Below, one piece after another: positions 1-6,464 of a stretch of DNA of 9,381 nucleotides. Numbering within the stretch: position 1 is the stretch's first letter; every line of letters starts with the position of its first letter. Position numbers and translations under genes: made by a program. The notes under the pieces were generated by a model that made no database searches, had not been told where the DNA came from, and worked only from the letters and a program-made list of their open reading frames with translations. Source of the stretch: CAYVZZ01 sp964456185 (lineage in GTDB: Bacteria; Pseudomonadota; Gammaproteobacteria; Pseudomonadales; Alcanivoracaceae); NCBI GenBank assembly GCA_964456185.1, contig CAYVZZ010000090.1, positions 1-9,381 on the forward strand. The letters run 5' to 3'.

Positions 1-333
1 CACACTGGCCGGATTCTTACCGCTCTTTTGGTCGGAATCATCTTGACAAAACACACATGGACGGAAGCTCTCGACGGTCGACCAAGGATATCCCCGCCCG
101 CCGGCGCGGTAGGTGCCCTCTCCAAGACCTCCGCGTGCCGCACGTGCCTCACACCCAAAACCACCGTCTCACCAGGGGAAACGCGAAATTCACTACGGAT
201 AACCTTCGCAACAAAACCAGTGGGTTCCGCGTGATTCCTGTGAGTCTCGTCGATCTCCTTGACACCTTCACGCAAATAGTGTCAGGCTTAAAAACGGAAC
301 AGCGGTCCGGCCAGTGGAACAGGAAATAGAGCT
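1..333. other. Leader region without a convincing gene
   Basis: No coding region can be supported here. Frame 1 on the + strand is open from base 1 to a TGA at 232-234. Its first 20 or so residues are hydrophobic, but the rest has no recognisable domain and ordinary low-complexity composition, so it may be the tail of an upstream gene or chance. Reverse-strand open frames here continue antisense into the downstream lyase gene and look like shadows. The region presumably holds the promoter of the operon. A perfect TTGACA lies at 259-264 inside an inverted repeat, but no good -10 hexamer sits 16-19 bases downstream. The closest AT-rich block is 288-294. Confidence 0.5.
258..286 (+). promoter_or_regulatory. 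Inverted repeat, candidate operator upstream of the operon
   Basis: TGACAC at 260-265 is matched by its exact reverse complement GTGTCA at 279-284, with 13 bases between. A T-G wobble (259/285) and a C-G pair (258/286) extend the symmetry. The left arm contains a perfect -35-like TTGACA. The repeat lies 48 bases before the first start codon, where a repressor or activator of the operon would bind. No regulator gene is in the window, so the protein family cannot be named. The arms are too far apart for a strong terminator, and no T-run follows. Confidence 0.35.
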
Positions 334-1221
334 GTGTACTCCTTGAGGACTCTCCTCTTCGTCCCTGCCGATCGCCCGAGCCGTGTGCGCAACGCGTTCG
401 CGCAGCGGGTGGATGCCGTTGCCGTCGACCTGGAGGACGCGGTTGCGCGTTCTGCGAAGGAAACCGCGCGTAGACAGCTGGTGGAGACGTTGAGACCTGC
501 CCCGCCGACTGTGCCGGCGCGGATGGTACGGGTGAACGCGGTGGGCTCGGAGTGGTTCGATGCGGACATTGAGGCGCTGGCTCCACTCATGGATACTCTC
601 GACGCGGTGATCCTGCCAAAGGTCGGGAAGCCCGTAGAGATCGATCGCGCGGATGAGGCCATTGCCGAGGTGGAGCGTGGCGCCGGCGTCGAGATTGGTC
701 AAACTCGTCTGATTCCTGTGATCGAGACAGCAGGGGGAGTGCTTTCCGCCGCCACTATCGCGTCTCGGTCTTCGCGGGTCCTGACGTTGCTGTTCGGTCC
801 GGCCGACCTGTCAGCCCAGCTGGGTGTTGCTGTTACCGCCAGCGGGGAGGAGCTTCGGTGTGCCCGCTCAATGGTGGCCCTGGCGGCGGCCGCCGCCGGG
901 CGTCTGCGCCCCCTGGATGGTCCGTATCTGACTCTTGACGATGAGGCCGGGCTGGTCCAGTCCACTCGGGAGGCCAGGCGCCTGGGCTACGGGGGGAAGG
1001 TTTTGATACATCCTGCACAGATTGAGCCTGTGCTCGCAGAGTTGGCGCCAACGTTGGCTGAGATCGAGTGGGCGAGGTCTGTCGATCGGGCGTTCGCCTC
1101 CGCAGACGCGGGCGGGCACGGGGCGATTCGGTTGAGTGATGGGACGTTCGTCGACTACCCGGTTGTGCAGCGGGCACGCCAGATCATCGAGATCGCCACA
1201 GGAAATGGCGGTTCGTTGTGA
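334..1221 (+). CDS. CitE/HpcH-family acyl-CoA lyase (citramalyl-CoA or malyl-CoA lyase-like)
   Basis: The 295-residue product has the length and fold pattern of single-subunit CitE-like lyases. These cleave a 3-hydroxyacyl-CoA such as citramalyl-, malyl- or methylmalyl-CoA to a 2-oxoacid plus a shorter acyl-CoA. Visible family motifs in order: LLFVPADRPSR (7-17), DLEDAV (32-37), VRVN (65-68), LPKV (94-97), IETA (130-133), FGPADLS (154-160), and the CoA-side motif KVLIHPAQI (222-230). R66, E131 and D158 sit where the family places its substrate arginine and Mg-binding acidic residues. The start is GTG, with AGGA at 321-324 nine bases upstream, and it begins directly at the conserved first strand. 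The stop overlaps the next start by four bases (GTGA). The context (CoA-transferase and MaoC hydratase) favours citramalyl-CoA cleavage, but the exact substrate is inferred. Confidence 0.9.
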   Translation: MYSLRTLLFVPADRPSRVRNAFAQRVDAVAVDLEDAVARSAKETARRQLVETLRPAPPTVPARMVRVNAVGSEWFDADIEALAPLMDTLDAVILPKVGKPVEIDRADEAIAEVERGAGVEIGQTRLIPVIETAGGVLSAATIASRSSRVLTLLFGPADLSAQLGVAVTASGEELRCARSMVALAAAAAGRLRPLDGPYLTLDDEAGLVQSTREARRLGYGGKVLIHPAQIEPVLAELAPTLAEIEWARSVDRAFASADAGGHGAIRLSDGTFVDYPVVQRARQIIEIATGNGGSL

Positions 1222-2582
1222 AGGGGCTGACCCAGAGACTGGCCGAGCTGACGGTCGAGTGGACCCATCCGGACACGAGCACGGCGTACGACCTGGCGGA
1301 GCGTGCGTTCACCGACACCGTTGCAGTGGCGCTTGCCGCGGTCGGTGATGCCACCGTCCAGACCGTGCTGGCAGCTACGCGCAAGAGCTTCGGCCATGGG
1401 CGGGCCACCGTCCTCGTCACCGGGGAGAAGGCGTCAAGCCGCGATGCCGCGCTGCTTGGAGGCGTCAGCGCGCACGCTCTGGACTTCGATGATGTCGACG
1501 ACGCGATGATCGGTCACCCCAGCGCCCCACTGGTGCCCGCACTCCTGGCCGTGGGTGAGGAGTGCGGTGCGACCGGCACCGACGTGCTGAATGCGTATTG
1601 GGTGGGTCTGGCCAGCTGTCGCATCCTTGCTGACGCGCTGGGTATCGACACCCACTATGCGGTCGGCTGGCACTCGACGGGAACCATCGGGACTATCGCG
1701 GTAGCCGCCGCCACCGCGCGGCTACGCCGGTTGACGGTAGATCAGGTTCGCCGTGCCCTCGGCATCGCCGGCTCGTTGGCTGCCGGGAGCCGGCAGAACT
1801 TCGGCACCATGACCAAGCCCCTGCACGCTGGGGCAGCTGCCGCGAACGGCGTCCTGGCGAGCGGGCTAGCCGCCGCAGGGCTCACCGCAGATCCGGCACA
1901 GCTCGAGGGGCCGCTGGGGTTTCTCGCCCTGCACCATGGGCAGGCCAATGGTGGAACATCGGACGAGGACCAGGTAGTGCACCCGCAACTGAACGTCAAG
2001 CTTCACCCGTGCTGCTACCGCATCCACTGCGCGGCCGACGCAGCGCTCGAGCTGCACGGTGATGGGCTGACGGCTGCCGACATCCGGCAGGTTGACGTCA
2101 CCGTGCAGCCTCGGGGCCTCGATCCGCTCATTCACCACCGCCCGAACACGGGCCTCCAGGGCAAGTTCAGCATGGAGTACGCGATCGCGGCATGCCTGCT
2201 AGACGGGAGGCTTCGGTTGGAGACTTTCACTGACGCGCAGGTCGCCCGGCCGGCCGTTCAGCATCTCCTGCGGAAGGTCCGCGCCGACACGCGCCAAGCC
2301 CCGCCCACCGGCCCGGTGGAACCGGTGAAGGAGTTCGCAGTGGTCACCGTCCACATGAGTGACGGGAGCGCCCGGGTCGCCCGAGTCGATGCCCCGCGCG
2401 GGCATGCCTCGCGACCCTTGACGGAGGATGAGTTGCGGAGGAAGTTCGACGACTGCCTCCGGTTCTCGAGCATTGATGACTGCGACGGGTTGTTCTTCTC
2501 GCTAAGACATCTGCGCCGCACGCCGGACGTGGGGCAGATCGTCGCGAAGATCGCGGCGGCCACAACGGCGGTGCCCGCATGA
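1218..2582 (+). CDS. MmgE/PrpD family protein (2-methylcitrate dehydratase / cis-aconitate decarboxylase fold)
   Basis: The 454-residue product matches the usual length of the MmgE/PrpD family, whose members dehydrate 2-methylcitrate, decarboxylate cis-aconitate to itaconate, or isomerise lactones. The family core is clear: HALDFDD (86-92), GHPSAP (99-104), GWHSTGTIG (150-158), TKPLHAG (199-205), the LHPCCYRIH segment (262-270) and a late tyrosine at 321. D89, H100, H152, K200, H270 and Y321 can be aligned by eye with the active-site residues described for cis-aconitate decarboxylase (D93, H103, H159, K207, H277, Y318). These are largely shared across the superfamily, so they do not fix the substrate. 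The GTG start overlaps the previous stop, which implies translational coupling; only a weak GGCGG lies upstream. Its stop overlaps the next ATG (ATGA). A PrpD-like gene also lies inside the Pseudomonas itaconate locus. Confidence 0.9.
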   Translation: MKGLTQRLAELTVEWTHPDTSTAYDLAERAFTDTVAVALAAVGDATVQTVLAATRKSFGHGRATVLVTGEKASSRDAALLGGVSAHALDFDDVDDAMIGHPSAPLVPALLAVGEECGATGTDVLNAYWVGLASCRILADALGIDTHYAVGWHSTGTIGTIAVAAATARLRRLTVDQVRRALGIAGSLAAGSRQNFGTMTKPLHAGAAAANGVLASGLAAAGLTADPAQLEGPLGFLALHHGQANGGTSDEDQVVHPQLNVKLHPCCYRIHCAADAALELHGDGLTAADIRQVDVTVQPRGLDPLIHHRPNTGLQGKFSMEYAIAACLLDGRLRLETFTDAQVARPAVQHLLRKVRADTRQAPPTGPVEPVKEFAVVTVHMSDGSARVARVDAPRGHASRPLTEDELRRKFDDCLRFSSIDDCDGLFFSLRHLRRTPDVGQIVAKIAAATTAVPA

Positions 2583-3763
2583 CCGCCCTGAGGCCGCTGG
2601 ACGGCACTCTGGTTGTCGCGGTGGAGCAAGCAGTGGCCGCGCCCTTCGCCACCCGGCAGCTGGCCGACCTCGGAGCTCGCGTCATCAAGATCGAGCGGAT
2701 CGGAACCGGTGACTTCGCGCGCCAATATGACGAATGCGTGGACGGCGGGGTATCTAGCGCATTCCTCTGGCTGAACCGCGGCAAGGAGTCGATCGCCCTC
2801 NNNNNNNNNNAAGGCCGCGCGGTTCTTGAACGACTGCTTGACGCATGCGACGTACTCGTCCAGAACCTGTCGCCAACCGCGACGCGACGCCTCCAGCTCG
2901 ACCCTGCAAGCGTGTCCTCTAGGCACCCGGATGTCATCACGTGTGAGATATCCGGGTACGGCCACGATGGGCCGTCCGCCGATCAGAAGGCTTACGATCT
3001 TCTGATCCAGGCCGAAACCGGCCTGGTCTCCCTTACGGGCGATGATGAGCGAATGGCCAAGGTCGGAATTTCTGCGGCAGATATCGCCGCCGGAAGCTTC
3101 GCCTACTCCAGTATCCTCGCAGCACTTCTGCATAAACACCGGACCGGCGAGGTCCTACCTATCCACATCTCCATGTTCGACGCCCTGATCGAATGGCTTG
3201 GATACCCGCTGTACTACACAATCTACGGCGGCTCTGCTCCTAAGCGAACCGGCACATCCCACGCCACAATAGTACCGTACGGGGTATTCTCCACCCGAGA
3301 CGGAAGAGACATTGTGTTGGCCGTCCAAAATGACCGCGAATGGGTCAGATTCTGCGACGTTGTCCTTGGAGATCCAGAACTTTCCACCGCACCCGGATTC
3401 CAGTCACATCACGCACGGGTGCTCAACCGCGAGGCGGTCGTGGATCGTATCCAGTCGAGACTCCGTGCCCTGGACCACCCGACCGTCGTCAAACTCCTGA
3501 CAAATGCTGATATCGCATTCGCACAATTGAACAAGATCAGCGACGTCGCTGACCTCCCCGAACTTGCCGAGCGGCGCCGGTGGACTGACACCAAGGTACC
3601 GACCGGGAGTGTACGGACCCTCCTCCCACCATGGCTGCCACGTGCACCCGCCGTCGACCTCGGCGAGGTCCCGGCACTCGGCGCCAACACCGACGAGATT
3701 CTTACCTGGATCGGCCTACCGTCCGACGAGATCTCCCGGCTACGAAACAACCAGATCATCTGA
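2579..3763 (+). CDS. Class III (CaiB/BaiF) CoA-transferase, with internal assembly gap
   Basis: The product belongs to the family III CoA-transferases, which move CoA from a donor such as succinyl-CoA to a carboxylic acid through an enzyme-bound aspartyl-CoA. The N-terminal block EQAVAAPFATRQLADLGARV (16-35) is followed by IKIER and WLNRGKESIAL (64-74), then by the N run. After the gap come NLSP, SGYGHDGP (125-132) and AYDLLIQAETGLVSLTG (138-154). D140 of the sequence as written is the expected catalytic aspartate. The C-terminal small domain is intact to the stop. The frame before and after the Ns agrees with the family. The ATG overlaps the preceding stop by four bases. Within this cluster an activating role on itaconate, mesaconate or a related diacid is likely, with succinyl-CoA as the probable donor. 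That is inference from neighbours. Confidence 0.9.
   Translation: MTALRPLDGTLVVAVEQAVAAPFATRQLADLGARVIKIERIGTGDFARQYDECVDGGVSSAFLWLNRGKESIALXXXXGRAVLERLLDACDVLVQNLSPTATRRLQLDPASVSSRHPDVITCEISGYGHDGPSADQKAYDLLIQAETGLVSLTGDDERMAKVGISAADIAAGSFAYSSILAALLHKHRTGEVLPIHISMFDALIEWLGYPLYYTIYGGSAPKRTGTSHATIVPYGVFSTRDGRDIVLAVQNDREWVRFCDVVLGDPELSTAPGFQSHHARVLNREAVVDRIQSRLRALDHPTVVKLLTNADIAFAQLNKISDVADLPELAERRRWTDTKVPTGSVRTLLPPWLPRAPAVDLGEVPALGANTDEILTWIGLPSDEISRLRNNQII
2801..2810. other. Assembly gap (10 Ns) inside the CoA-transferase gene
   Basis: Ten undetermined bases interrupt a conserved segment of the CoA-transferase. Family members usually read SIxLDxKxPEG here, with six residues between the leucine and the glycine. 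The window leaves room for only four. The reading frame is nonetheless kept on both sides. The true missing length is therefore probably 16 bases, and the run of 10 is a placeholder. Confidence 0.9.
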
Positions 3764-3764
3764 T

Positions 3765-3769
3765 AGAGG
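3765..3769 (+). promoter_or_regulatory. Ribosome binding site that sets the MaoC start
   Basis: AGAGG lies directly after the CoA-transferase stop. It is seven bases before GTG 3777 but only one base before GTG 3771, so 3777 is the better start. The protein then begins just ahead of the conserved FFEDF segment. Confidence 0.6.
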
Positions 3770-3776
3770 CGTGGTA

Positions 3777-4271
3777 GTGGCAACATTCCATGGATGGCAG
3801 GGGCGGTTCTTCGAGGACTTCGTCGTCGGAGACATCTACGAGCACCCTCTCGGCAGGACCGTGACCACAACGGATAACATATGGTTCACCCTGCTCACGC
3901 AGAACACGGCACCACTTCATTTCGACCACGAGTACGCTGCGCGGACCGAATTCGGCAAACCACTGGTCAACTCCGCCTTCACGCTGGCACTGGTAGCCGG
4001 ACAAAGCGTGACCGACGTCTCCCAGAATGTGTTCGCGAACCTGGGTTGGGAAGAAGTCCGGCTCCCAGCCCCCGTGTTTGAGGGAGACACGATCCGAAGC
4101 CGCAGCGTGGTGCTCGCCGCACGTGAGTCGAAGTCACGCCCGACGCTCGGGATCGTCACGGTGCAGACCGAGGGCTACAACCAGCACGACCAGGCAGTCA
4201 TCCGCTACTCGCGCACCCTGCTGGTCTACAAGCGTGGGTTTGGGCCACGAGCACGCGACGCGAAGGGATGA
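3777..4271 (+). CDS. MaoC-family enoyl-CoA hydratase (itaconyl-/mesaconyl-CoA hydratase-like)
   Basis: The 164-residue product is a single hot-dog MaoC domain that adds water to an enoyl-CoA. It starts GRFFEDFVVGDIYEHPLGRT (9-28), a pattern I associate with mesaconyl-CoA-type hydratases. The active-site segment is TQNTAPLHFDHEYA (41-54). The usual hydratase-2 motif is GDxNPxHxD, so the catalytic histidine is present (H48) while the aspartate is asparagine (N43). From memory this exchange is typical of the subfamily rather than damage. The later NLGWEEVRLPAPVFEGDTI segment is also typical. The open frame runs back into the CoA-transferase gene, but the spacing of AGAGG selects GTG 3777. The gap to the upstream gene is 13 bases and to the downstream gene 7. 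It should act after the CoA-transferase and before the lyase. Confidence 0.88.
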   Translation: MATFHGWQGRFFEDFVVGDIYEHPLGRTVTTTDNIWFTLLTQNTAPLHFDHEYAARTEFGKPLVNSAFTLALVAGQSVTDVSQNVFANLGWEEVRLPAPVFEGDTIRSRSVVLAARESKSRPTLGIVTVQTEGYNQHDQAVIRYSRTLLVYKRGFGPRARDAKG

Positions 4272-4278
4272 CCAGCAT

Positions 4279-5682
4279 ATGACACGATCGGCAGGCTCGA
4301 GTGAGCTGCGTCAGGACCTTCGCGGTGTGGTGGCCCGGGTGTGTGCTGACTACCCCGATGAATACTGGCGAGATCTGGATCGCACTCATTCGTACCCTGA
4401 GAAGTTCGTCGAGTCGCTGACCTCCACCGGCTGCCTCGGCGCCCTAGTTCCTGAGCAGTATGGCGGCCTCGGCCTGGGTCTTGGCGACGCGTCGGTGATC
4501 TTGGAGGAGATCAACCGTCAAGGTGGGAATGCTGCACCCGTGCACGCCCAGTTGTACACGATGGGGGCTCTCCTGCGCCACGGCAGCGATGTGCAGCGGG
4601 CAACGTATCTGCCGGGCATCGCCGAAGGAAGCCTGAGACTGCAGGCGTTCGCCATCACGGAGCCGACAGCCGGGACAGACACCACGCGGATCCAGACAAC
4701 CGCACGACCGACCGGAGACGGATACGTCATCAACGGTCAGAAGGTGTTCACCTCCCGGGTGCAACACTCCGACCTGATGCTGCTGCTGGCGCGCACCGCA
4801 CCGCGCAAAGATGTCAAGAAGAAGTCCGACGGCATGTCACTGTTCCTCGTCGACATGCGAGAGGTCACCGGGCTGACGGTTCGACCACTAGAGACGATGG
4901 TCAACCATGAGACCAACGAGCTCTTCTTTGATAGCGTCGCCGTGCCAAGCAGCGCCCTCATCGGGGAGGAAGGCTCGGGGTTCACCTACGTCCTGGACGG
5001 GATGAACGCGGAGCGGATCCTCGTTGCGTCCGAATGCATCGGAGATGGCCGCTGGTTCGTCGACCGGGCCTCCAAATACGCGAGCACCCGGGAGGTGTTC
5101 GGCCGCCCGATCGGCATGAACCAGGGAATCCAGTTCCCCATTGCCCGGTCGCACATCAGCGTCGAAGCGGCAGACCTCATGCGGTGGCGTGCGGCGGACC
5201 TGTTTGATGCCCACGAGCCATGCGGTGCAGAGGCAAACATGGCCAAGCTTCTAGCCGCGGACGCGTCATGGGAGGCTGCGAACGCCGCGTTACAGACGCA
5301 TGGCGGCTACGGGTTCACGACCGAGTACGACATTGAACGGAAGTTCCGAGAAACGCGTCTGTTCCAGGTCGCGCCCATCTCGACCAATCTCGTACTCGCC
5401 TACGTGGGTCAGCACGTACTGGGGATGCCGAGGTCGTTGGCCTGCTGTTGTGCAGCCAATTCGTTGAGGGCGAAGACCCGGTGGCGGGGTTCGCCGAGCA
5501 GCTGGGGCGGGTCCGCTACGCGCGAGACAGTGGATTCGGAGCGGTGTTCGCATCGCAGCACTACCTGGCGCACCCATTCCAATACCTGCACCCGCTGCCC
5601 GTGCTCTCGCGGATCGCTGGAGAGACGGGGCAGATGCGGCTGGGCACGGCGATCACCCTGTTGGCACTGCCCAGCCCGGTAG
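4279..5682 (+). CDS. Acyl-CoA dehydrogenase; conserved part ends near 5436 with no stop codon there
   Basis: This FAD enzyme oxidises an acyl-CoA to the 2-enoyl-CoA. Motifs: LVPEQYGGLGLGLGDASVI (56-74), the FAD/substrate motif ITEPTAGTD (126-134), NGQKVFTS (152-159), GMNAERILVASE (241-252), REVFGRPI (271-278), THGGYGFTTEYDIERKFRE (340-358) and the terminal block LVLAYVGQHVLGMPRS (371-386). Family members normally stop within one or two residues of that block, at about 386-388 residues. Here the frame runs on for 80 residues to a TAG at 5680-5682, and that extension is the out-of-frame shadow of the next gene. A stop appears to have been lost or misread. The start is ATG 4279 with GAAGGG at 4262-4267, 11 bases upstream. 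No glutamate is at the MCAD-type catalytic position; E245 is the candidate base. A possible substrate is methylsuccinyl-CoA or a related acyl-CoA. Confidence 0.85.
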   Translation: MTRSAGSSELRQDLRGVVARVCADYPDEYWRDLDRTHSYPEKFVESLTSTGCLGALVPEQYGGLGLGLGDASVILEEINRQGGNAAPVHAQLYTMGALLRHGSDVQRATYLPGIAEGSLRLQAFAITEPTAGTDTTRIQTTARPTGDGYVINGQKVFTSRVQHSDLMLLLARTAPRKDVKKKSDGMSLFLVDMREVTGLTVRPLETMVNHETNELFFDSVAVPSSALIGEEGSGFTYVLDGMNAERILVASECIGDGRWFVDRASKYASTREVFGRPIGMNQGIQFPIARSHISVEAADLMRWRAADLFDAHEPCGAEANMAKLLAADASWEAANAALQTHGGYGFTTEYDIERKFRETRLFQVAPISTNLVLAYVGQHVLGMPRSLACCCAANSLRAKTRWRGSPSSWGGSATRETVDSERCSHRSTTWRTHSNTCTRCPCSRGSLERRGRCGWARRSPCWHCPAR

Positions 5683-6464
5683 ATCTCGCCGAGCAGCTCG
5701 CTACCCTCGACATGATCACCGGCGGGCGCCTCACCATAGGGATCGGACTCGGATACCGGGACGTCGAGTTCGACGCATTCGGCGTCCCGAGGGGGCAGCG
5801 CCTCCACCGCTTCCTCAGCAACCTGGACCTCATCCAAGCCATGTGGGCACAACACGATGTGTCCATCTCCGCAGATCATGTAAGGCTGAACCAGGTTCCT
5901 GTGGTGCTTCGGCCAGTTCAACGTCCGTACCCGCCGTTCTGGCTCGCGGGCCATAGTGACAAGGCGATCCGGCGAGCCGCTCGGATGGGCCTGCCATGGT
6001 TCGCAGCGGCAGCGCATGTTGATCGGGACTATCTGGGACACCAGGTATCCGTTTGGCGGAAAGCCTGCCGGGAGTTCGGGCACGAGGGCCTGGACCTGCC
6101 CGTACTTCAGGAGATCTACGTCGCCCGCACCCAGGATGAGGCGGTAGAGACCGTGCGGGGGTCACTGAGCCTTAAGTACCGCGCCTACCGAACATGGGGC
6201 CAGGACCGGGTCCTTCCGAGCGATCAGTCGTTCGACAAAGAATTCGACGCGCTGCGTCAAGGCAGATTCATTCTGGGCAGTCCGAGTCAATGCGTCGACC
6301 AGATACTCGAATTGCTTACCACAACGGATGCGACACACCTCGTGCTACGGATGAGATGGCCCGCGATGACACACGCCGAGACCATGAAGAGCATGCGCCT
6401 GTTCGCCGACCACGTGCTTCCCCATATTCCAACCGTGCGGCCCTGGGAACACCATGTACAATAA
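5448..6464 (+). CDS. Luciferase-like (LLM class) flavin-dependent oxidoreductase; true start uncertain
   Basis: From TTG 5448 the product has 338 residues and matches bacterial luciferase-like TIM-barrel oxidoreductases, which use reduced FMN or F420. Motifs: RYARDSGFGAVFASQHYL (23-40), MRLGTAITLLALPSPVDLAE (63-82), TLDMITGGRLTIGIGLGYRD (86-105), FDAFGV (108-113), and near the end LGSPSQCVDQI (276-286). TTG 5448 is the first ordinary start codon in this frame, but the expected first barrel strand (VVGLLLCSQF) already begins at about 5433, upstream of it. The annotated start therefore probably truncates the protein, and it lacks a well-spaced ribosome site; GAGG at 5430-5433 is 14 bases away. 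The stop overlaps the ABC ATPase start by 11 bases. It might hydroxylate, desulfonate or otherwise oxidise the imported compound. Cofactor and substrate cannot be read from the sequence. Confidence 0.85.
   Translation: MCSQFVEGEDPVAGFAEQLGRVRYARDSGFGAVFASQHYLAHPFQYLHPLPVLSRIAGETGQMRLGTAITLLALPSPVDLAEQLATLDMITGGRLTIGIGLGYRDVEFDAFGVPRGQRLHRFLSNLDLIQAMWAQHDVSISADHVRLNQVPVVLRPVQRPYPPFWLAGHSDKAIRRAARMGLPWFAAAAHVDRDYLGHQVSVWRKACREFGHEGLDLPVLQEIYVARTQDEAVETVRGSLSLKYRAYRTWGQDRVLPSDQSFDKEFDALRQGRFILGSPSQCVDQILELLTTTDATHLVLRMRWPAMTHAETMKSMRLFADHVLPHIPTVRPWEHHVQ

Noticed and set aside
12..39. Imperfect hairpin (GATTC/GAATC with an inner ACC/GGT) as an upstream terminator
   Set aside because: The stem is short and interrupted, and no T-rich tract follows.
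43..48. TTGACA as a second -35 box
   Set aside because: No -10-like hexamer lies 16-19 bases downstream, and the distance to the first gene is large.
1..234. Open frame on the + strand with a hydrophobic start, possible tail of an upstream gene
   Set aside because: After about 20 residues the translation has no family character, and nothing confirms the frame.
2258..3139. Long reverse-strand open frame across the N run
   Set aside because: It is antisense to two well-supported genes, shows no domain, and such frames are common in GC-rich DNA.
3564..3776. Longer N-terminus for the MaoC protein
   Set aside because: This stretch is the out-of-frame shadow of the CoA-transferase C-terminus, and a ribosome site supports GTG 3777.
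4027..4278. Longer N-terminus for the acyl-CoA dehydrogenase
   Set aside because: It overlaps most of the MaoC gene in another frame and has no family resemblance; ATG 4279 gives the normal length.
5430..5460. Programmed frameshift fusing dehydrogenase and oxidoreductase
   Set aside because: No slippery heptamer or downstream stem is visible, and both families are normally separate proteins.
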